DNA of 64,000 bases from positions 13,013,164-13,077,163 of the forward strand of contig CM063252.1 of NCBI GenBank assembly GCA_032158295.1. The letters run 5' to 3'. Source of the stretch: Pycnopodia helianthoides (Eukaryota > Echinodermata > Asteroidea > Forcipulatida > Asteriidae). The notes beneath the pieces are model-generated. The model searched no databases, was not told the DNA's origin, and saw only the letters and a list, made by a program, of their open reading frames with translations. Below are positions 11,078-26,200 of this stretch, one piece after another. The position numbers and the translations under genes were made by a program. Within the stretch, counting starts at the first letter, position 1. Each line of letters opens with the position of its first letter.

Positions 11078-11217
11078 ACAGCAGCCTGGAGCCATTGATT
11101 AACATCTTCATAGTTCTGTTCAATCCATCGGATGTTGCCCTTGACCACGGCGACGGCTTCAGTAAAAGCTCTCGCCCCAGTCCCTTGGTCCGGATTGTCT
11201 GCCATGAACTTCTCCAA
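11078..11217 (-). CDS. Gene L unit 1 exon 19: C-terminal helix, ending in a combined stop codon / splice donor
   Basis: [18 protein letters not shown], then [20 protein letters not shown]. This is the last helix of a M1 peptidase ('N-I-x-W-x-x-x-N' motif). The reading frame ends GCT GCT GTG TAA (stop 11,074-11,076), but the same bases form donor GTAAGT at 11,072-11,077. Splicing leaves two bases (GT), which the next exon's leading G completes to Val, so the frame continues into unit 2. Without splicing the protein ends at 11,074. Confidence 0.9.
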
Positions 11218-14200
11218 CTGCCAAAGCAAGGGACAAATATTTGTGGCTTACAATGCAGTTTACCCACTTCACGTCAAATCATAAATGCCAAATTTTCCCA
11301 AACTGGCTTACGGTGGATGTTTATCAACACCTGAGCATCACTTTTTTTTCTTTGCACACATTCCGTTATGTAGCCTGCACATCAGGCATGCGTCTACTGT
11401 GTGTACGATTAGTTTCCCCAATATAAAGAGGGACAGAGGGTACTGGAATTCAAGCTCAAAATCTCCCTTTTTTGAGGGGTTATAGTGTAATTCTCGATTT
11501 CAGACCTATGTCCTTGGTCTGAGAATCCAGCATACCAGGACAGATCATCGGCCATAGCTTGCAGTTTGAGATTTACGGTGAACCCATACTCCCATAAACT
11601 TTTCTCCCAATGACCGCGTCACGATAATCTTACCGACTCCAGCTCAAATGGTGTATTAAAGTAAGATGTTATTCCGCTGATGATGCCATCAAGAAGGAAA
11701 ACGGTCTCGCCATACCTGCAGAGAAGAACGCAAGAAATTACACGAAGAAACCAAAATAATTTACTTAAGTATGAGGTGATGTTAAAAGCTGACATGTGCA
11801 TTGAGAAAAACTTTATAATAATAACAATAATATCGGTTCTTATAAAGCGCAATTCCAAGGAGTGATCATTGCGCTTCAAACATTATTACCCCTGGTCACT
11901 GGGCCATTTATGTCATTCCTTAAACCATCTCAGCTCCCTGGGGAGTATACAGCCTGTAATGCCAATTATGTACATGTAGTGTACCAAGCCAAATCATTCA
12001 CAAGAACCATCTCTGCTCTCACAGGTACCCATTTACCCCTGGGTGAAGAGAAGCAATTACAGTTAAGTGTCTTGCTCAAGGACACAAGTGTCATGACCGG
12101 GACTCGAACCCACATCCTGATGACTCAACCACCAGAACTTGAGGCAGGTGCACTAAACCACTCGGCCACGATACGCCTTTCAATATTATTATATTATTAT
12201 AATATAATATTATAAACTTCTGGATGACATAATATTGCGAAAGAATTTCTCCATCAAGCAGTGGCGCTATCGGGGAAAGGATAATATCCGATTACAACTC
12301 CCATCCCATTTTTTCCCTAGAGCCAAAATCTAAATTAAACTCAAATCATTGCCTCCTATCATTATCCTTGGGAGGTAAACGATTTCAGGGTTGTTGATAT
12401 AAACACCTCTTCTGCAGTATAGAAAGACCTTAAAGACTAATTCTTTGCCCCCCCCCCTTAAGTTTAAGCTTCCCCCCATTGCCCAACCCCCAGATCATGC
12501 TGAAAGAAACAATCTGATGAAGACCTCTATAGTGCTTGTAAGAGCCATCTCAGTAGTTCGCTCGGCCCCAGCGGCCTATCCAGGACCGCTGGGATGGGCT
12601 AATCAGCTTGCACAGATTCTTGTTCAGGAAGTACGTCATGCGTGCAGTGCTTGCAGTGTGAGTGTGATGCATGATGGGACTGAGCATGGTTGTCAATGAG
12701 CGTGCTTGATACGTTTGCCCATCCCAGCACCTTTGGTTTTAAAGGCAAGGCGCTGGGAACGAGCGAATCTCAGCAGCTGCATACGAATGCTGGGCATACA
12801 CAGCACCCAACAGTGTAAAGCCATTGGGGGGGAGGGGGAAAACTAGACTGGAAAACCAGTCTTACCATGAATCACGAGAGCTACAAACCCCGGCGCGAAT
12901 TACAAGAGAGCAGCGTGAAGAGTATAAAGCATTTGATCGTTTCACCAATAAAATGAAACATACGTGGGGCGAGGTGACCAGCCCGTATGACCTCTCTATC
13001 GTTAGATAAATAATGAAAAAAGAAAAAGTAGTAGCTACAAAATAGAATAGTAACCAATCAAAACAGCTATCGAGAGACTACTGCCCCACTGTGGTGTCAC
13101 ACTTGTGGTTTTTTTTTTTTAAACGAGACGACCAACCTACCCCGTTCTGAAGAAATCCCAATTGGCCCTGAAGAAGTCCCAGGCTAGAGGGAGACCCACG
13201 GGGTTACCAGCGACAGGTGTTATGACATCTGCCGCGTCCTGAGCTCGGATGATGTTCGTGTCAAGGATGTAACTCAGATACCTGTTTTGAAAAATAATGA
13301 TAGCACAAATGATGTCATACTGGAGTTTCACGGAGCTGCATCAGAGTACGTAAGCTTGCTAGGCATAGAAAAATATTGCTTTGGTAGAACTATGATTTAT
13401 TATTCGGTTTTGCCCTTTCGCCGATGTGTGTAAAGCACTGTATACTCAGTACTTCCCCCGAGTTCTGTGGGGAAAAAAAGCCACAGGCATTTTACTCGGT
13501 TGGGATTCGAACCCACGACATTTGCCATTCTAAAGCAGATGTCTTGCCAACTGGACCTAGGAGATTGCCCGGTAAAAGCTAGAGGCAGTCCGAGTCCGGT
13601 ATTTTAGCGACAAATTCATATGGATGTTAAATTTAACAGCTGTTAGAATTATTATTAACATTATTATTTATTTGACCACAACAATACAAAATACAAAACA
13701 ATACCTGGCATATCGATGTGCCAGGAGTGTCTTTCTGACAGATATGGCGCACTACAAATGTACATTGTTATTATTATCGAAGAACTATAAAACCAAAACA
13801 GAAACAACAAAAGCAAGAAGCAAAGGCTGAGCCCAAGAAATATACACAGAATAGCAACGTTCAAAAAAAAAAAGATGAAGAAAGGAGGGCAACTGCCATG
13901 AAGCCTCGTATTCTCTGGCTGTAGTTTTCATTACTTTTTCGACCCTTACGTGTTAAGTATCCACGGTTTCCTGCTGCATGCCATGGCCGACAGCAGCCTG
14001 GCCTTGACGGATGCAGGAGTGTTGGGGTTTCTGTAGACGTCAAAAGCAAAGTTCCACTCGTCCTGTCCACCCGCTGCTATAGCTGAGCAGTACGCTGTAG
14101 ATTGCATGTCTGGATGCACACTAGAGAAGAAGAAGAAGAAGACGACGAAGAAAAAAAAACAGATTGGTGCACAACCGCCACAAGAAACATAACTTCCCAT

Positions 14201-17200
14201 TAGCCCAAACATCTCACCAATTTTACATCATTCATATTTATCAATGTGTATAGATAAAGGAATCGTACACCATCCGAGTGTGTTAACCATTACAACAATT
14301 ATTTCTCTTGTAATGTTACCCCCTCTGATGACGCCCTACGCCTGCGGAGTGAAAAACAAAAGAAAGATAAAAACTCTTCCGAGAAAATACTCTGGAAAAC
14401 CTCCACCTACTTTTATACAGTAGCTGTGGCTTCTCAATGTAACAATATAGTTATAGGACCCATGATATTAACGCGGTCGCCGACAGTTTCCAATCGTGAA
14501 TGTTTGTAAGGGCTGCATTTCATCCTGTCGTAATTGTACCAACATGGTTATGCGACGGAACTTCTTAGTAACTGTAGTTCTTCCTGAGTTTCATTTGAAC
14601 AAAATATAGATTATAGGGACCCGTTATACTAATAAGAATAATATTATAATAATATTTATTTATTTCTATTATAGAATCGAGCCTGCCGGTGCGCAGATGG
14701 CCCGAGCTGCCCAAGCACCTCCTTTTATACTACCCATTATTGCTCATATCTTCATCTGCGTACAGCGTAGTGATATCAACCTTTATTGAGAACTACATTA
14801 TACAAATATAACATGGTTTGAGGGTGAACAGTCGATATTAGCTCCCCGAGGTATTGGACGTTGACAAACTAGTCTGTCAACTTCCAATACCGAGGGAGCT
14901 ATTATCGACTGATCAACCGAAATAAACCATGTTATATTTGTTTTACTATACCTCATACATATTCAGTCACTGGTACAATATTAGGACCAAGGGGAAAATG
15001 ACGACCGTGAAACAAATTGCATCCAGGATAAGTTTTTCATGTGTTGGATGTCGCTAGAGCGATGTTCGCGCATGCGGACAACACCCGGTGAACAGTTCCA
15101 CGATCGTAAAGCGCATGACAAGTAGACTGTCGCCCGGGCTGTCTGGGCGACAGTCTACTTGTCATGCGCTTTTACCATGTGCGTGAATACTCGTATGCGC
15201 GCTTGGTAAACAGCAAATATAGCGTCTGGCACGTGATGTTGAATGGACCAGTGAGAATTCGACTCTCGGTCATGAATATGCATGAGGTATAGTAATTCGT
15301 TCTAATTCACCCAGTTCAACCGAACGAAATAACATTTCCTGAAAGGATTTGTTTAGAGTTTTTTTGTTGCACCCATTTTTGAATCTCTGACTCATTTATG
15401 GTTGGCTGATAGGGTTTGCAAGTTAATTCATCTGTTCCAGTTTGTAAATTAATTTAGTGACCCTCAATAAAGATGGGTTTAAAAGACGCGATACTCACGA
15501 AATCTCATCTTGATTCAACATCCATTGCGAGTAGAAATTGACGGATGTCTCGATGCAATCCTCGTTTCCGTAGCGACAGGCCATGCTGACCGCACCTCCA
15601 CGACTCATCCTGCAGGCGATTCAAGCGAGCAGACGCAATGTTAGAGTCAATAACAACAATACCCAGTCTTTCAAAAAGAACTCAATATATTTAATTTACG
15701 ACAGGTAGGCAGAACCATCGGGGCTTGAGTTTGGGGGGGAAAATCCACAATTAAGACCTCATGGCTTATAAGCTCAAAATTTGTGCTAGACCCAAATTCC
15801 TTCACAAGACAATAATCAAAACGTATTTACTACACAGTTTAACTTAATAAACTGTTTTTATCTAAACAAGCACTGACACAAGATTTATCTCATTTGTCTG
15901 ATGGGTAAGTATACTTTCATTTTGTTTCAATGTTAATTTTTAACAAATTATACGTATTGGATACAAAAATTGAGATTGTATTTATAAAAAAAAATTGCAA
16001 TGGGTATTTTTTACTTTCAACAATTTTGTACAATACTGATTTGATTTGATTTCTTGTTTTATTCCAAAAGGAACATACCCCCCTTTACCCTGGAGAAGGG
16101 TTACAACATTATTTTAAATATACAAATTGCAGTTTACATCATGACAGAGGAGTTAGCAAAAGCATCAATGTTAATACAATTATTTGGAGCATTGATTTCC
16201 TTTAACCTAGCAGACAAACAAATATACTTGGCTAAGCAATATACAATGCCTTTTCCTGAGAGGTCATTAAAAAAAAAAAAATTGTCTCTTTCCGATAGCA
16301 TATTAAAATACTTAAAGGAACATTACAGAATTGGTTTTTGCTAACAAAACAGTTGCTGGCAGTGTAAGCACTTTATGTAATCCACCATATACATAAAACT
16401 TACAAACCTGTAGAAGTTTGAGATCGATCGGCCATCTGGGTCACGAGAAAATAGTGAAAAACAGATTACACATTTGCATGAAATCATATAGATTCAACAA
16501 ATGAATAAAATGCTCACTGAGCGATAAACTCCAATCGGAAAATTTGTTTATTCATTTCTCATCAAATAATGGCATTTCAGACAGAAATATTTCAAAGGGG
16601 TGTTTTCTACCAGCATCATCATTAGACCGTGTAAGTTTTATGTAAATCTGTGATCAAAAAGTATATTTTACAAGTTTTTGTTGTTACCAATTCCGTAATG
16701 TTCCTTTAAAGGCCCTGTACACTATTGGTAAGATCGAAAAACACAATGTTCACAGATTCACACATAACTTACATGATTTAAAGTAAGTAATGGAAGAAAG
16801 GGTTCCTTAAAATATTTCTGCCTAAAATGCTATCGTTTCTGAGAAACGAGTAAAACAATAGTAATTATCGTGCGCGATAGTTTGAAAAAACAGAAAACAC
16901 ATAAGATCTCTTTTCACTATTTTCTTGTGACCTCGATGACCAATTGAGCTCAAACTTTCACAGGTTTGTTTGTTCATGCTTATGTTTAATCACACAAAAT
17001 GTGGACACTGATTTTGAGCTGTTACCAAAAGTGTACAATACCTTTAAAGTAACATTGATTGATTGTATAAAAAATATAGCTGGTTCCTCATTTTGGATGC
17101 AAGACTTGCACAATTACTCACCTTGTTAGATGGTCCCCTGTGTTTTCCCATCCCACATACTCGTACATTGGAGTGACCTGACCCCTCATATATTTCTAAA

Positions 17201-20200
17201 ATGTATAATAAAATTGGAAATAAACAGAGATGAATTGCAGTGATCAGTTTTAACGAACTAACAGAGGTGTCGTGGCCGAGCAGTCTAGGGGTGGTGGACT
17301 CCAGCTCTGCAATTTTTTTAAAATGTAGGTCCAAATCCTGGCCTGGTGTGTCTCGACACTTGTGTCCTTAACCCTTTCACGCACCATTTATTTTAGTGAT
17401 AAATTGATCATATGGAAACGTTAATTGTTAAGAAGATTTTAGCAAATCGGGACCCGCCCCCCCCCCAAAAAAAAATAAATAAAATAAAATAAAATAAATA
17501 AAATAAATTGTCACAATATTGCCCTCAATTGCTTCTTTCCCATTCTGAAAACTGTGTGGCCGCGGGATATTTATTTTTTCGTTTCACAACTATTTTTCTA
17601 CAGGGGTTTCAACCGGTTGGCGACCGGTCAGTGCCTGAAAGTGTTAAGAAAATTAAGGCACATTATCATAATTGCTTCACCCAGGAGTACAAATGGGTAC
17701 CAGCTAGAGCTGGGGAGTGACCTGCGATGGATCGGCATACAAACATAGTCAAATTTAATCTCTCTGATTCAGGATTAGGCAAACTTGGGGAAGATTCTTT
17801 AGCATTAGATTTTTTTCTTGAGAAGTTAAAACAAAGTGAAGAGTTCAAGGAATGTAGCAATTTGTCTCACCTGGAAGTTGCCGAATGCCCCCTTTCGTTG
17901 CAAGTTTTTCTCCGTGTTACTCAGGGCGCTGTCTACTGCATACCACGGCACAAAGTCCCTCTCTTCTTTCAGGTAGGTGGTCATGTCGAAGGCTCTACTC
18001 TGACTGATCTCAGAGGCTTCGGCCAAGCTGAAGGCATCGCTGATCAGGGCTGCTCGACTAGCTGTGGATATTGCCTTTCAAGAGAGTGGAGGAAAAAATA
18101 ACTATATAAGCCACAAGGGAAGTCTGCTTCGGTCCCAGCGTGGCACTGAGATGGGCTGATGTAGGGGCATGCACATAGGACCATTGCCCATGACCTAATA
18201 ACCCCCCGCAAGGCCTGGACTTTTATCTTGGAGAGAGGGCAAGGCCATTTTCAAATTGCAAAGGGCACTTCCATTGTAAAATCTTAAAGTCTATGGGTAA
18301 GTTTTGAAGGGGGCACCAAGGCCAAGACCAGGGCAACAGAGGCCATGGCGTCTGTGGCCTCAGTATAATCCAGACCTGCCCCCGGTCACCTCTTCCTGTC
18401 TGCGAAATAATCGACCTCCATCAATAATGTAGCTCCATGATGTAAATCCATTGGAAATTATTACTCCTTGCCTTGTACATCTGCACTAAAAACAGGGTTC
18501 GATCGCAACATTAATAACTTCTACCTGAATAATTCTTCTTCTTGCAACTTAAATTGTTTACACCCCTGTGCTTAGCAAGCGTAGGTTACCGGCCAAAATG
18601 CAACTTCATATGTACCATTTTTGACTGGTTTCCTGCTACTTTTTGCTTAGCGGAAACTTGTTGAGCAATATTTTCTGCTTAAGCAGCCCTATGCGATTGG
18701 GCCCCGTTTAAAGCCCTGTACTGAATGTGTACACTTTCAAACGAACCGTTGACAGAGTCTATATATAGCCTTAGCCTATGCCCAAGCCACTGTTTCAAAT
18801 AGAGGAATAGTTTGAATGGCCCTTTTTCGAAACAAAGAAAATATCAGAGTTTTGGAATTCTCACCTTGTGATTTGATTCTAGCTGATCTTTGATCAACTC
18901 CCAATTCTGATCATCGTAGTTGACTCTGTAGATTCCTTTCTGATCGACGTTCACCAGCAACCAATCAGTGCTGCTGCCAGGTGTTTCCAGGGTAACTGTT
19001 GGAAAGGGCGGGTTTTAATGCAGACTCGGGAATAATTTGAAAGCACACACAACTAAAATCTGACTGTTCATTTTGGGGAGATTTGACCCCAAAGTATTGA
19101 TTTTAATGAAGCTATATTACTGGATTTGAGAGTTATTGAGCACCTTATTGGTAGATACAGGCGCAACACATTAGACTCCAATATTAATATTACCACACAA
19201 AAGGTTCAAAAGAGCTTTGGGTATGTCCTACCCGGACTTCCAACTTACCAAAATTATCTTCTGGTTTGATCCACTTGCTGCCTAGCGACTCAAAGTCCGG
19301 GCTATTGCTGGTTGTGTAAGTCAGAGGCACATACCAGACATAGCTACAGACAAAAACACAAACCAAAGCACTGTGAAAAATGTCTACTGAAGCATATCAT
19401 ACAAATAATGAATGTTTATGAGTGCAATGGTGTGAATATTTTCATGGAGTTGAAAGATGTAATGTTCCGTTTAACGAGGTGAAAATATTTTGACCATTGC
19501 ACGAACGCAAGACATTCATTGTTTGTTTTTATACAACACCAAGTTAGACCTTTGTCATTTTGAGGGAAAAAAAAACAATCACCAAAATGTACAAGATTGT
19601 AGTCTGGCATCCACTACGAGGCCGTTTTGTACAGCCTTGCACGACCGGTTTGTTGTCGGTCACGTGATGATAATCGTCAAACGCTGAAGGGCACCAATGA
19701 CTACAGCGAACAAACACTGATGCCGCAGCTAGAACTATAAATTTTTATTTTTACTGATTGCGCGTGGAGTTTTCAACTGCGCGACCATCGCGTGACCAAC
19801 CGGCCAACGCATGCATATGCGTGTGGTGGTCTAGTTGGGTGGTCTCGTTCTTAAACTGCCTCATAACGCTGGATCACACCCAAGTCTTTGATACTATCTG
19901 GGAAGCGGCAGCACAGTACTGGGATGTGACATGTGACCACAACTGGAAACTGACCGGGTAAACTATTTTTCCAATTTGGGGTAAACAAAGAAAACATCGA
20001 CTAGGGCTAGATAGCTCAGTTGGTAGAGCGCCGGCATGTTAATCCGGAGGTCAAAGATTCAAATCCCGCTCTAGTCAATTCTTTTCTCTGTTCACTCCCA
20101 AAACTGAAGTAAAATTGACCCAGTTTTCCCCTGTGGTTTAATAGTTGATAATGATCGGAGTGACTGGTATCCTCACCCTAAGTCTGGATAGTCTGTGGTG

Positions 20201-23200
20201 GTGTCAGAGGTCGGGTCAGACAGGAAGCGTTTTTGCTCCACTCTGGCCGTAATCTGACCACTGCCAGTGTAGTCTCGCTCTACTTTGATGACAGGGAAAC
20301 CCATCTGTTGCATCCAGGTTTCCATGACGGTCGCTATGTCCATTCCGTCCCCGAGATTGATATTGTCTTCCTTCATTGCCTGTGGGGAAAAAAAACCAGA
20401 AAGAGATGCCCTAAGTATTGACCTTTTGCTGACAAAGAGTCGCTCCAACAGCTTTATTCCACGTTACTGCATCTCTTTGGAACTCCTTGCCCGGTGCATG
20501 TTTCCCCTCCATCCTACAATCTAGACTGCTTTAAGAAAAAATGTCAACTCATACCTTCAGCTCCCCTGAGTTATTTTCATCTTAAAGGAACATTACAGAA
20601 TTGGTAACAACAAAAACTTGTAAAATATACTTTTTGATCAGATTTACATAAAACTTACACGGTCTAATGATGATGATAGTAGAAAACATCCCTTGAAATA
20701 TTTCTGTCTGGTATGCCATATTTGATGAGAAATGAATAAACTAATTTTCCGATTGGAGTTTATCGCTCAGTGAGCGTTTTATTCATTTGTTGAATCTATA
20801 TGATTTCGTGCAAATGTGTAATCGGTTTTTCACTATTTTCTCGTGACCCAGATGGCCGATCGATCTCGAACTTCCACAGGTTTGTCAGTTTTTGTATATG
20901 GTGGATTACATAAAGTGCTTACACTGCCAGCAACTGTTTTGTTTGCAAAAACCAATTCTGTAATGTTCCTTTAAGCAATTTCTTCTTGTAGCCCCTTAAT
21001 ACCAAGACTGGCTTTTGGCCTTGTTTGGGAGGAACTTGCATTTAAACAAACCCTCTTATTACATCCTAATGCCTAAACATTTCCCATATGCTACACAATG
21101 GTGAGGTAACCCATGCCACACTTTCCAGTCATTGTATGTTGGTGCAATCCACTAAATAGGGAGAAAACAGAGTGAGGGTCTCATCAATATTCCATAGACC
21201 CTCAAAACTATTCTATACTAGACCCATTTGATGGCCGAATAAAAGAGGTACAGTGTAAACATTTGGGCACAATTGATTGTGACCCTGGGTTGTTGACCTC
21301 CAATTTGGATGATTAAGAGGATTAGTAGGGACGGTTCGTCAAGATCGACGCTCGGACGTTTGGAAATTGACACAAGTGTGGGAGTGTTTTTTATTTGGAG
21401 GATAACTCGACGAGCCTTGAAACACCCAAATGTCAATTTGAGCCGAGGATAAAAGTTTAGGAGTCAATTAACTATTGTCTCTTTCCTGTTAAAAGCGGCG
21501 AGACTCTTTAAAGGGGATTACTATACCCTTTCAGTATAGACTGGTGCTATTAAAAAATCTGCATTCTAATTACACAGGGTCCCTAACAATATTGACACTG
21601 GCAGTACATCGACTTATGCCGTATAAATACAAAGTCGTGGCTGCAGCTACAGGGCTACGACTGTTGCTAAGGACGTCCTATACTTCAACGCATGATGGCG
21701 CCACGATCTAGCCGTAGCCATAGCCGCCAATTTGGATACTGCCGGACTTACCTTGTCTATATGGAACCAGAGGTCACTATTCACAGCATTACCGTACTGC
21801 TTGGCATCCAGATAGTACTGCGTTAAAGAAAATACAAATACAGTGTCAATGCGGTTTGAGAAAGAAACATTGGATTTGTCGGAAGGGGTGGGGAAGGAGG
21901 ACTAATTCATAGTGTGGAGCAGATTAATTTTTCTCCTCTTCAGTAGGTCCGGAGTCCAGACCAGTTCAAGAGCCTCCCCTCAGCCCTCCATTCTATGCCC
22001 CGCCCACCTCAAACCTCCTTCCTCATCTTGATCCTCCCACATGGGCACCTTGTTTCTACTAGGTATACCATGTGTGCCAAATACGTGGCAGAGGGAGTCC
22101 TCACCCCACACCCCCGAAATGTTCCCCTGCTCTAACAAACTCTTCCCCTCTTATACAGAGGTACACTCCCTTCCCCAAAAGTCCTCTGAAATTCCTGAGA
22201 TTCCCAGAGCACAATGAAGACACAATGGGAGGTGTCTGGGTGCACCATGCCACATATTGCGCACCAAGTAGTTCATCTCCCTGCTATTTTGCAGTTAATG
22301 AGGTTCGCTCGTCCCCAGCGCCTTGCCTTAAAACCAAAGGTGCTGGGATGGGCAAACGTATCGTTAACGTTAATGCTCAGTCCCATCATGCATCACACTC
22401 ACACTGCAAGCACTGCACGCATGACGTACTTCCTGAACAAGAATCTGTGCAAGCTGATTAGCCCATCCCAGCGGTCCTGGATAGGCCGCTGGGGCCGAGC
22501 GAATTAATGAGGGAGGCAAAACACTTGCTTAAAAAACACTGTTTTCATCGGTTATGTTCCAAGCTGCACTAGTATCCATCACAAGAGGGGGGTATTATCG
22601 TAGCATTCCCTGTAAGATCAACCATTCTTCCCACACATTTATTCTGTTTATCAAGACAAACAAGTAACATTCTTGTGTCATACCTTCAGGCCCTTCAGAA
22701 ATGCTTCATCTCCCAAGAATTGACTCATCATTCGGAGAACAGATGAACCCTGTCAGGAGAGAAAAAGCAAAGCACCAACGTCACATATCTCCCTCTAAAA
22801 ATAATAAATTTTATTGATTTAAAGGAACTCTACAGAATTGGTAAGAAAACAAACTTGTAAAATATACTTTTGATCACAGATTTACATAAAACTTACACGG
22901 TCTAATGATGATGATGGTAGAAAACATCCCTTGAAATATTTCTGCCTGAAATGCCATAGTTGATGAGAAATGAATACACTAATTTTCCGATTGGAGTTTA
23001 CCGCTCAGTGAGCGTTTTATTCATTTGTTGAATCTATATGATTTCATGCAAATGTGTAACCGGTTTTTCACTTCTTTCTCGTGACCCAGATGGCCGATCG
23101 ATCTCAAACTTCTACAGGTTTGTCAGTTTATGTATATGGTAGATTACATAAAGTGCTTACACTGCCAGCAACTGTTTTGTTAGCAAAAACCAATTCTGTA

Positions 23201-26200
23201 ATGTTCCTTTAACGATCATATGCTTTATACTGGGCACATTACTCCCTTCTAGGTTTGCGCCGGGGTTAGCTCTCGTGATGCATATAGTAGGACTGGTTTT
23301 CCAGTCTAGTTTTTCCCCAATGGCTTTAACGCTGTTGCGTGTTGTGTGCGTTCAGAGTCCATACGAACAGTTTGTGACCTGTGCATGAAGCTGTTTATAT
23401 GGAGGTGAAGGTATCAGGACAACCAATGAGAGTAAGACTTACATGTATGTATGGGTATTTTTTGGATTGATTAACAAGGCTGACCAATAAGGATCAGTCT
23501 CACAAGTGGCTGAAAGTTTGGCGGGAGCAAAATTATTGTCAATTTGTCACGGCTTATGTTTGCGGAAACTTTTTAAGAAACCATTTTTAAAAAGGGAATT
23601 CAATAAGTAAGACATTTTTTTATCATCTCCCATGCTCTAAAATGAAATATTCCAGGCAGAGATAGAGTTTGTCAAATTGACCTTTGAACACAAGCTTTCT
23701 ATTGTGTGAGATTGTGTGCTCCACGCTCGAGTGGTCAAACAATGTGGGCACCAGTGGTTGTTTATATCAACAGATTTATGTATGATATATTCATACGCAT
23801 AACACCTCTTGATGTCGCTAGTGACTAGTACGGTAGAGAAAGAGAAGTGCCCTGGCAAGAATGATCAGGTCTGCACATCTGTGTAATGTTGTGTGCCTGT
23901 TCGGCAGGGCGCACCAAGCCAACCTGTAAAACCTCTCAATCTATCAAATTTAAAACATCACCTTCTGATATGAGATTCTGTCGAACATGGAGTTGATTTC
24001 TGCCGGTGTTTCCACCTCGTTGATGATTGGTCGAGAGGTGACCCGAGCATCCGTTGCCATGGCTCTATGGAGATCGTACAGAATGAACTTGTCCCACTGA
24101 GATGAAAGAAAAAAACCAAGCATTGAAATACGTTGGTCACAAATCCTTGCGAACGAGTCAATTAATGCTTTAGTTTTAACACATTTTTAATGAAATATCG
24201 CCAAACTCTCAAGGCCGGACGGCTACTTCAAGGTGAGGGCTACTCTTAACTGATTTGGGCTGTCGACCCAAATCAACTGTCACCAGGGGGTATGTTGCCA
24301 CCTACTCCTGGGGCTGAAACAGGTTTACCCCCTTCACAGTCTGTGAGCATGTAGGCATGGGTATCATCCACTAGGAGTCTGGCTGGTAGAGCAGAATGCA
24401 AGAACTTCCCAACTTTATCTGGAGCAATTATGGTTAAGTGCCTTGCTCAAGGGCACTAAGTGTCATGACCGGGATTCGAACCCACACTCTACTGCTGATA
24501 TCACCAGAGCTATGGCCCTGTGAACTAGGACCGCTCGGCCACGACACGCCACAAAAACAAGAAGGTGCGATAAGTTGGGGCAATACAAACATAGTATGAT
24601 TACAGGGGTGTCAGAACATAGGGGTGTAACCAAGAGGACAAGTGGGTGTATTATAATAATATCACTGCGTGTTTGAATGTCCATTTATATCCACTGATAG
24701 AGTTTAACATCTCCAACCTTATAACATATAAAGCCCGTTTTTCGCAAAATTGAGATACGATGTGTTTGCAACGATATCATTATCAAATCCTTACCATTCC
24801 CCAATCTGGTTCTACTTCCACTGTACCGACGTACTCCACGTAGCTTGCAAATCCTTCATTCAACCAAAGATGGTCCCACCACTGCATTGTGACAAGATTA
24901 CCAAACCACTACAGCAAGAAAAAAAGGGTTGTGTTAGGAAGTGGATACGTCACTTTCTTATTTTGCCAAACATTTGTGATGCGATCAAGCTAAATGAGTC
25001 GTTTGTCGGTAAACGCATTATTGAATGACAGGCCAAAATAGGTCGACAGGGGTCTACATTTCTATACATCTCTTGGTGTTTTGACTTCCATAACCTTTGA
25101 ACCAAAGGTGGTATCAACACCGGGTTTTCATATCCTTAAAGCTGCGATTGTACTTCTTTCAAACAGATAACAAAACAAAAATTGCCAAGGGTCAACAAAA
25201 GACTCATTTATAGCTTGCCCATTGCCATCAAATCTCATAAAATGTTGTTATTTGGAATTGCTCAGGATTACCCTCTTCAACAATTGTTCGAGCACCAAAA
25301 CACCTAGTACAGTGTCTTGTAATTAGTGAGTTGTGATTAAAAAACATAAATTTGCCTTTGTATTTATATATACAACCAGTGGAACATACATGGTCCGCAA
25401 TTTTGGGGAGTCAAAAATTTGTTCCTTCAAAATTAAAGGCAATGTAACCCTTTCAAAGGCACATTACAGAATTGGTAATTGTAAAATATACTTTTGACCA
25501 CAGATTTACATAAAACTTACACGGTCTAATGATGATGATAGTAGAAAACATCCCTAGAAATATTTCTGGCTAAAATGCCATATTTGATGAGAAATAAATC
25601 AAACTAATTTCTGATTGGAGTTTATCGCTCATGAGCGTTTTATTCACATGCAAATTTGTAATCGGTTTTGCACCTTATTTTCTCGTGACCCAGATGGCCG
25701 ATCGATCTCAAACTTCTACAGGTTTGTCAGTTTATGTATATGGTGGATTATATAAAGTGCTTACACTGCCAGCAACTGTTTTGTTAGCAAAAACCAATTC
25801 TGTAATGTTCCTTTAACGCTCACCATCTAAACTTGCATGCAACTTGACTCTCAAGAAGGCAGACATTGGGCACGTGTGCCATGCTGCAAGGGGCGAATGG
25901 AGCACTCGCACTAAAGGAGAAGTATAGTGTCTGGTCAAACCCTTAACTACATGTTATAGAACTCAAAAGAAAACTCACCTGATGTGCTAACTCGTGGGCG
26001 ACTATTGCACAGACTCGCTGTTTTTGACTCTCCGATGAGACGCCGTCCTCGTAAAGGAGGGCAGTATCACGGTACGTGATCAGACCCCAGTTCTCCATGG
26101 CGCCAGCGGTGAAGTCCGGCAGGGCTATCATATCTGCGAGGGTTAACAAAGGGCACTGTGTGAGTGACAGAATCATTGAGGGTCGACATAAATACCCTTG

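Noticed and set aside
20002..20075. Functional tRNA gene (Asn-like loop)
   Set aside because: The acceptor stem does not pair properly, and the same tail follows the head at other sites, so it is a SINE head.
22072..22507. Plus-strand frames near 22.1-22.5 kb
   Set aside because: They run through a Mutator-like MITE and match frames at the other copies; not a gene.
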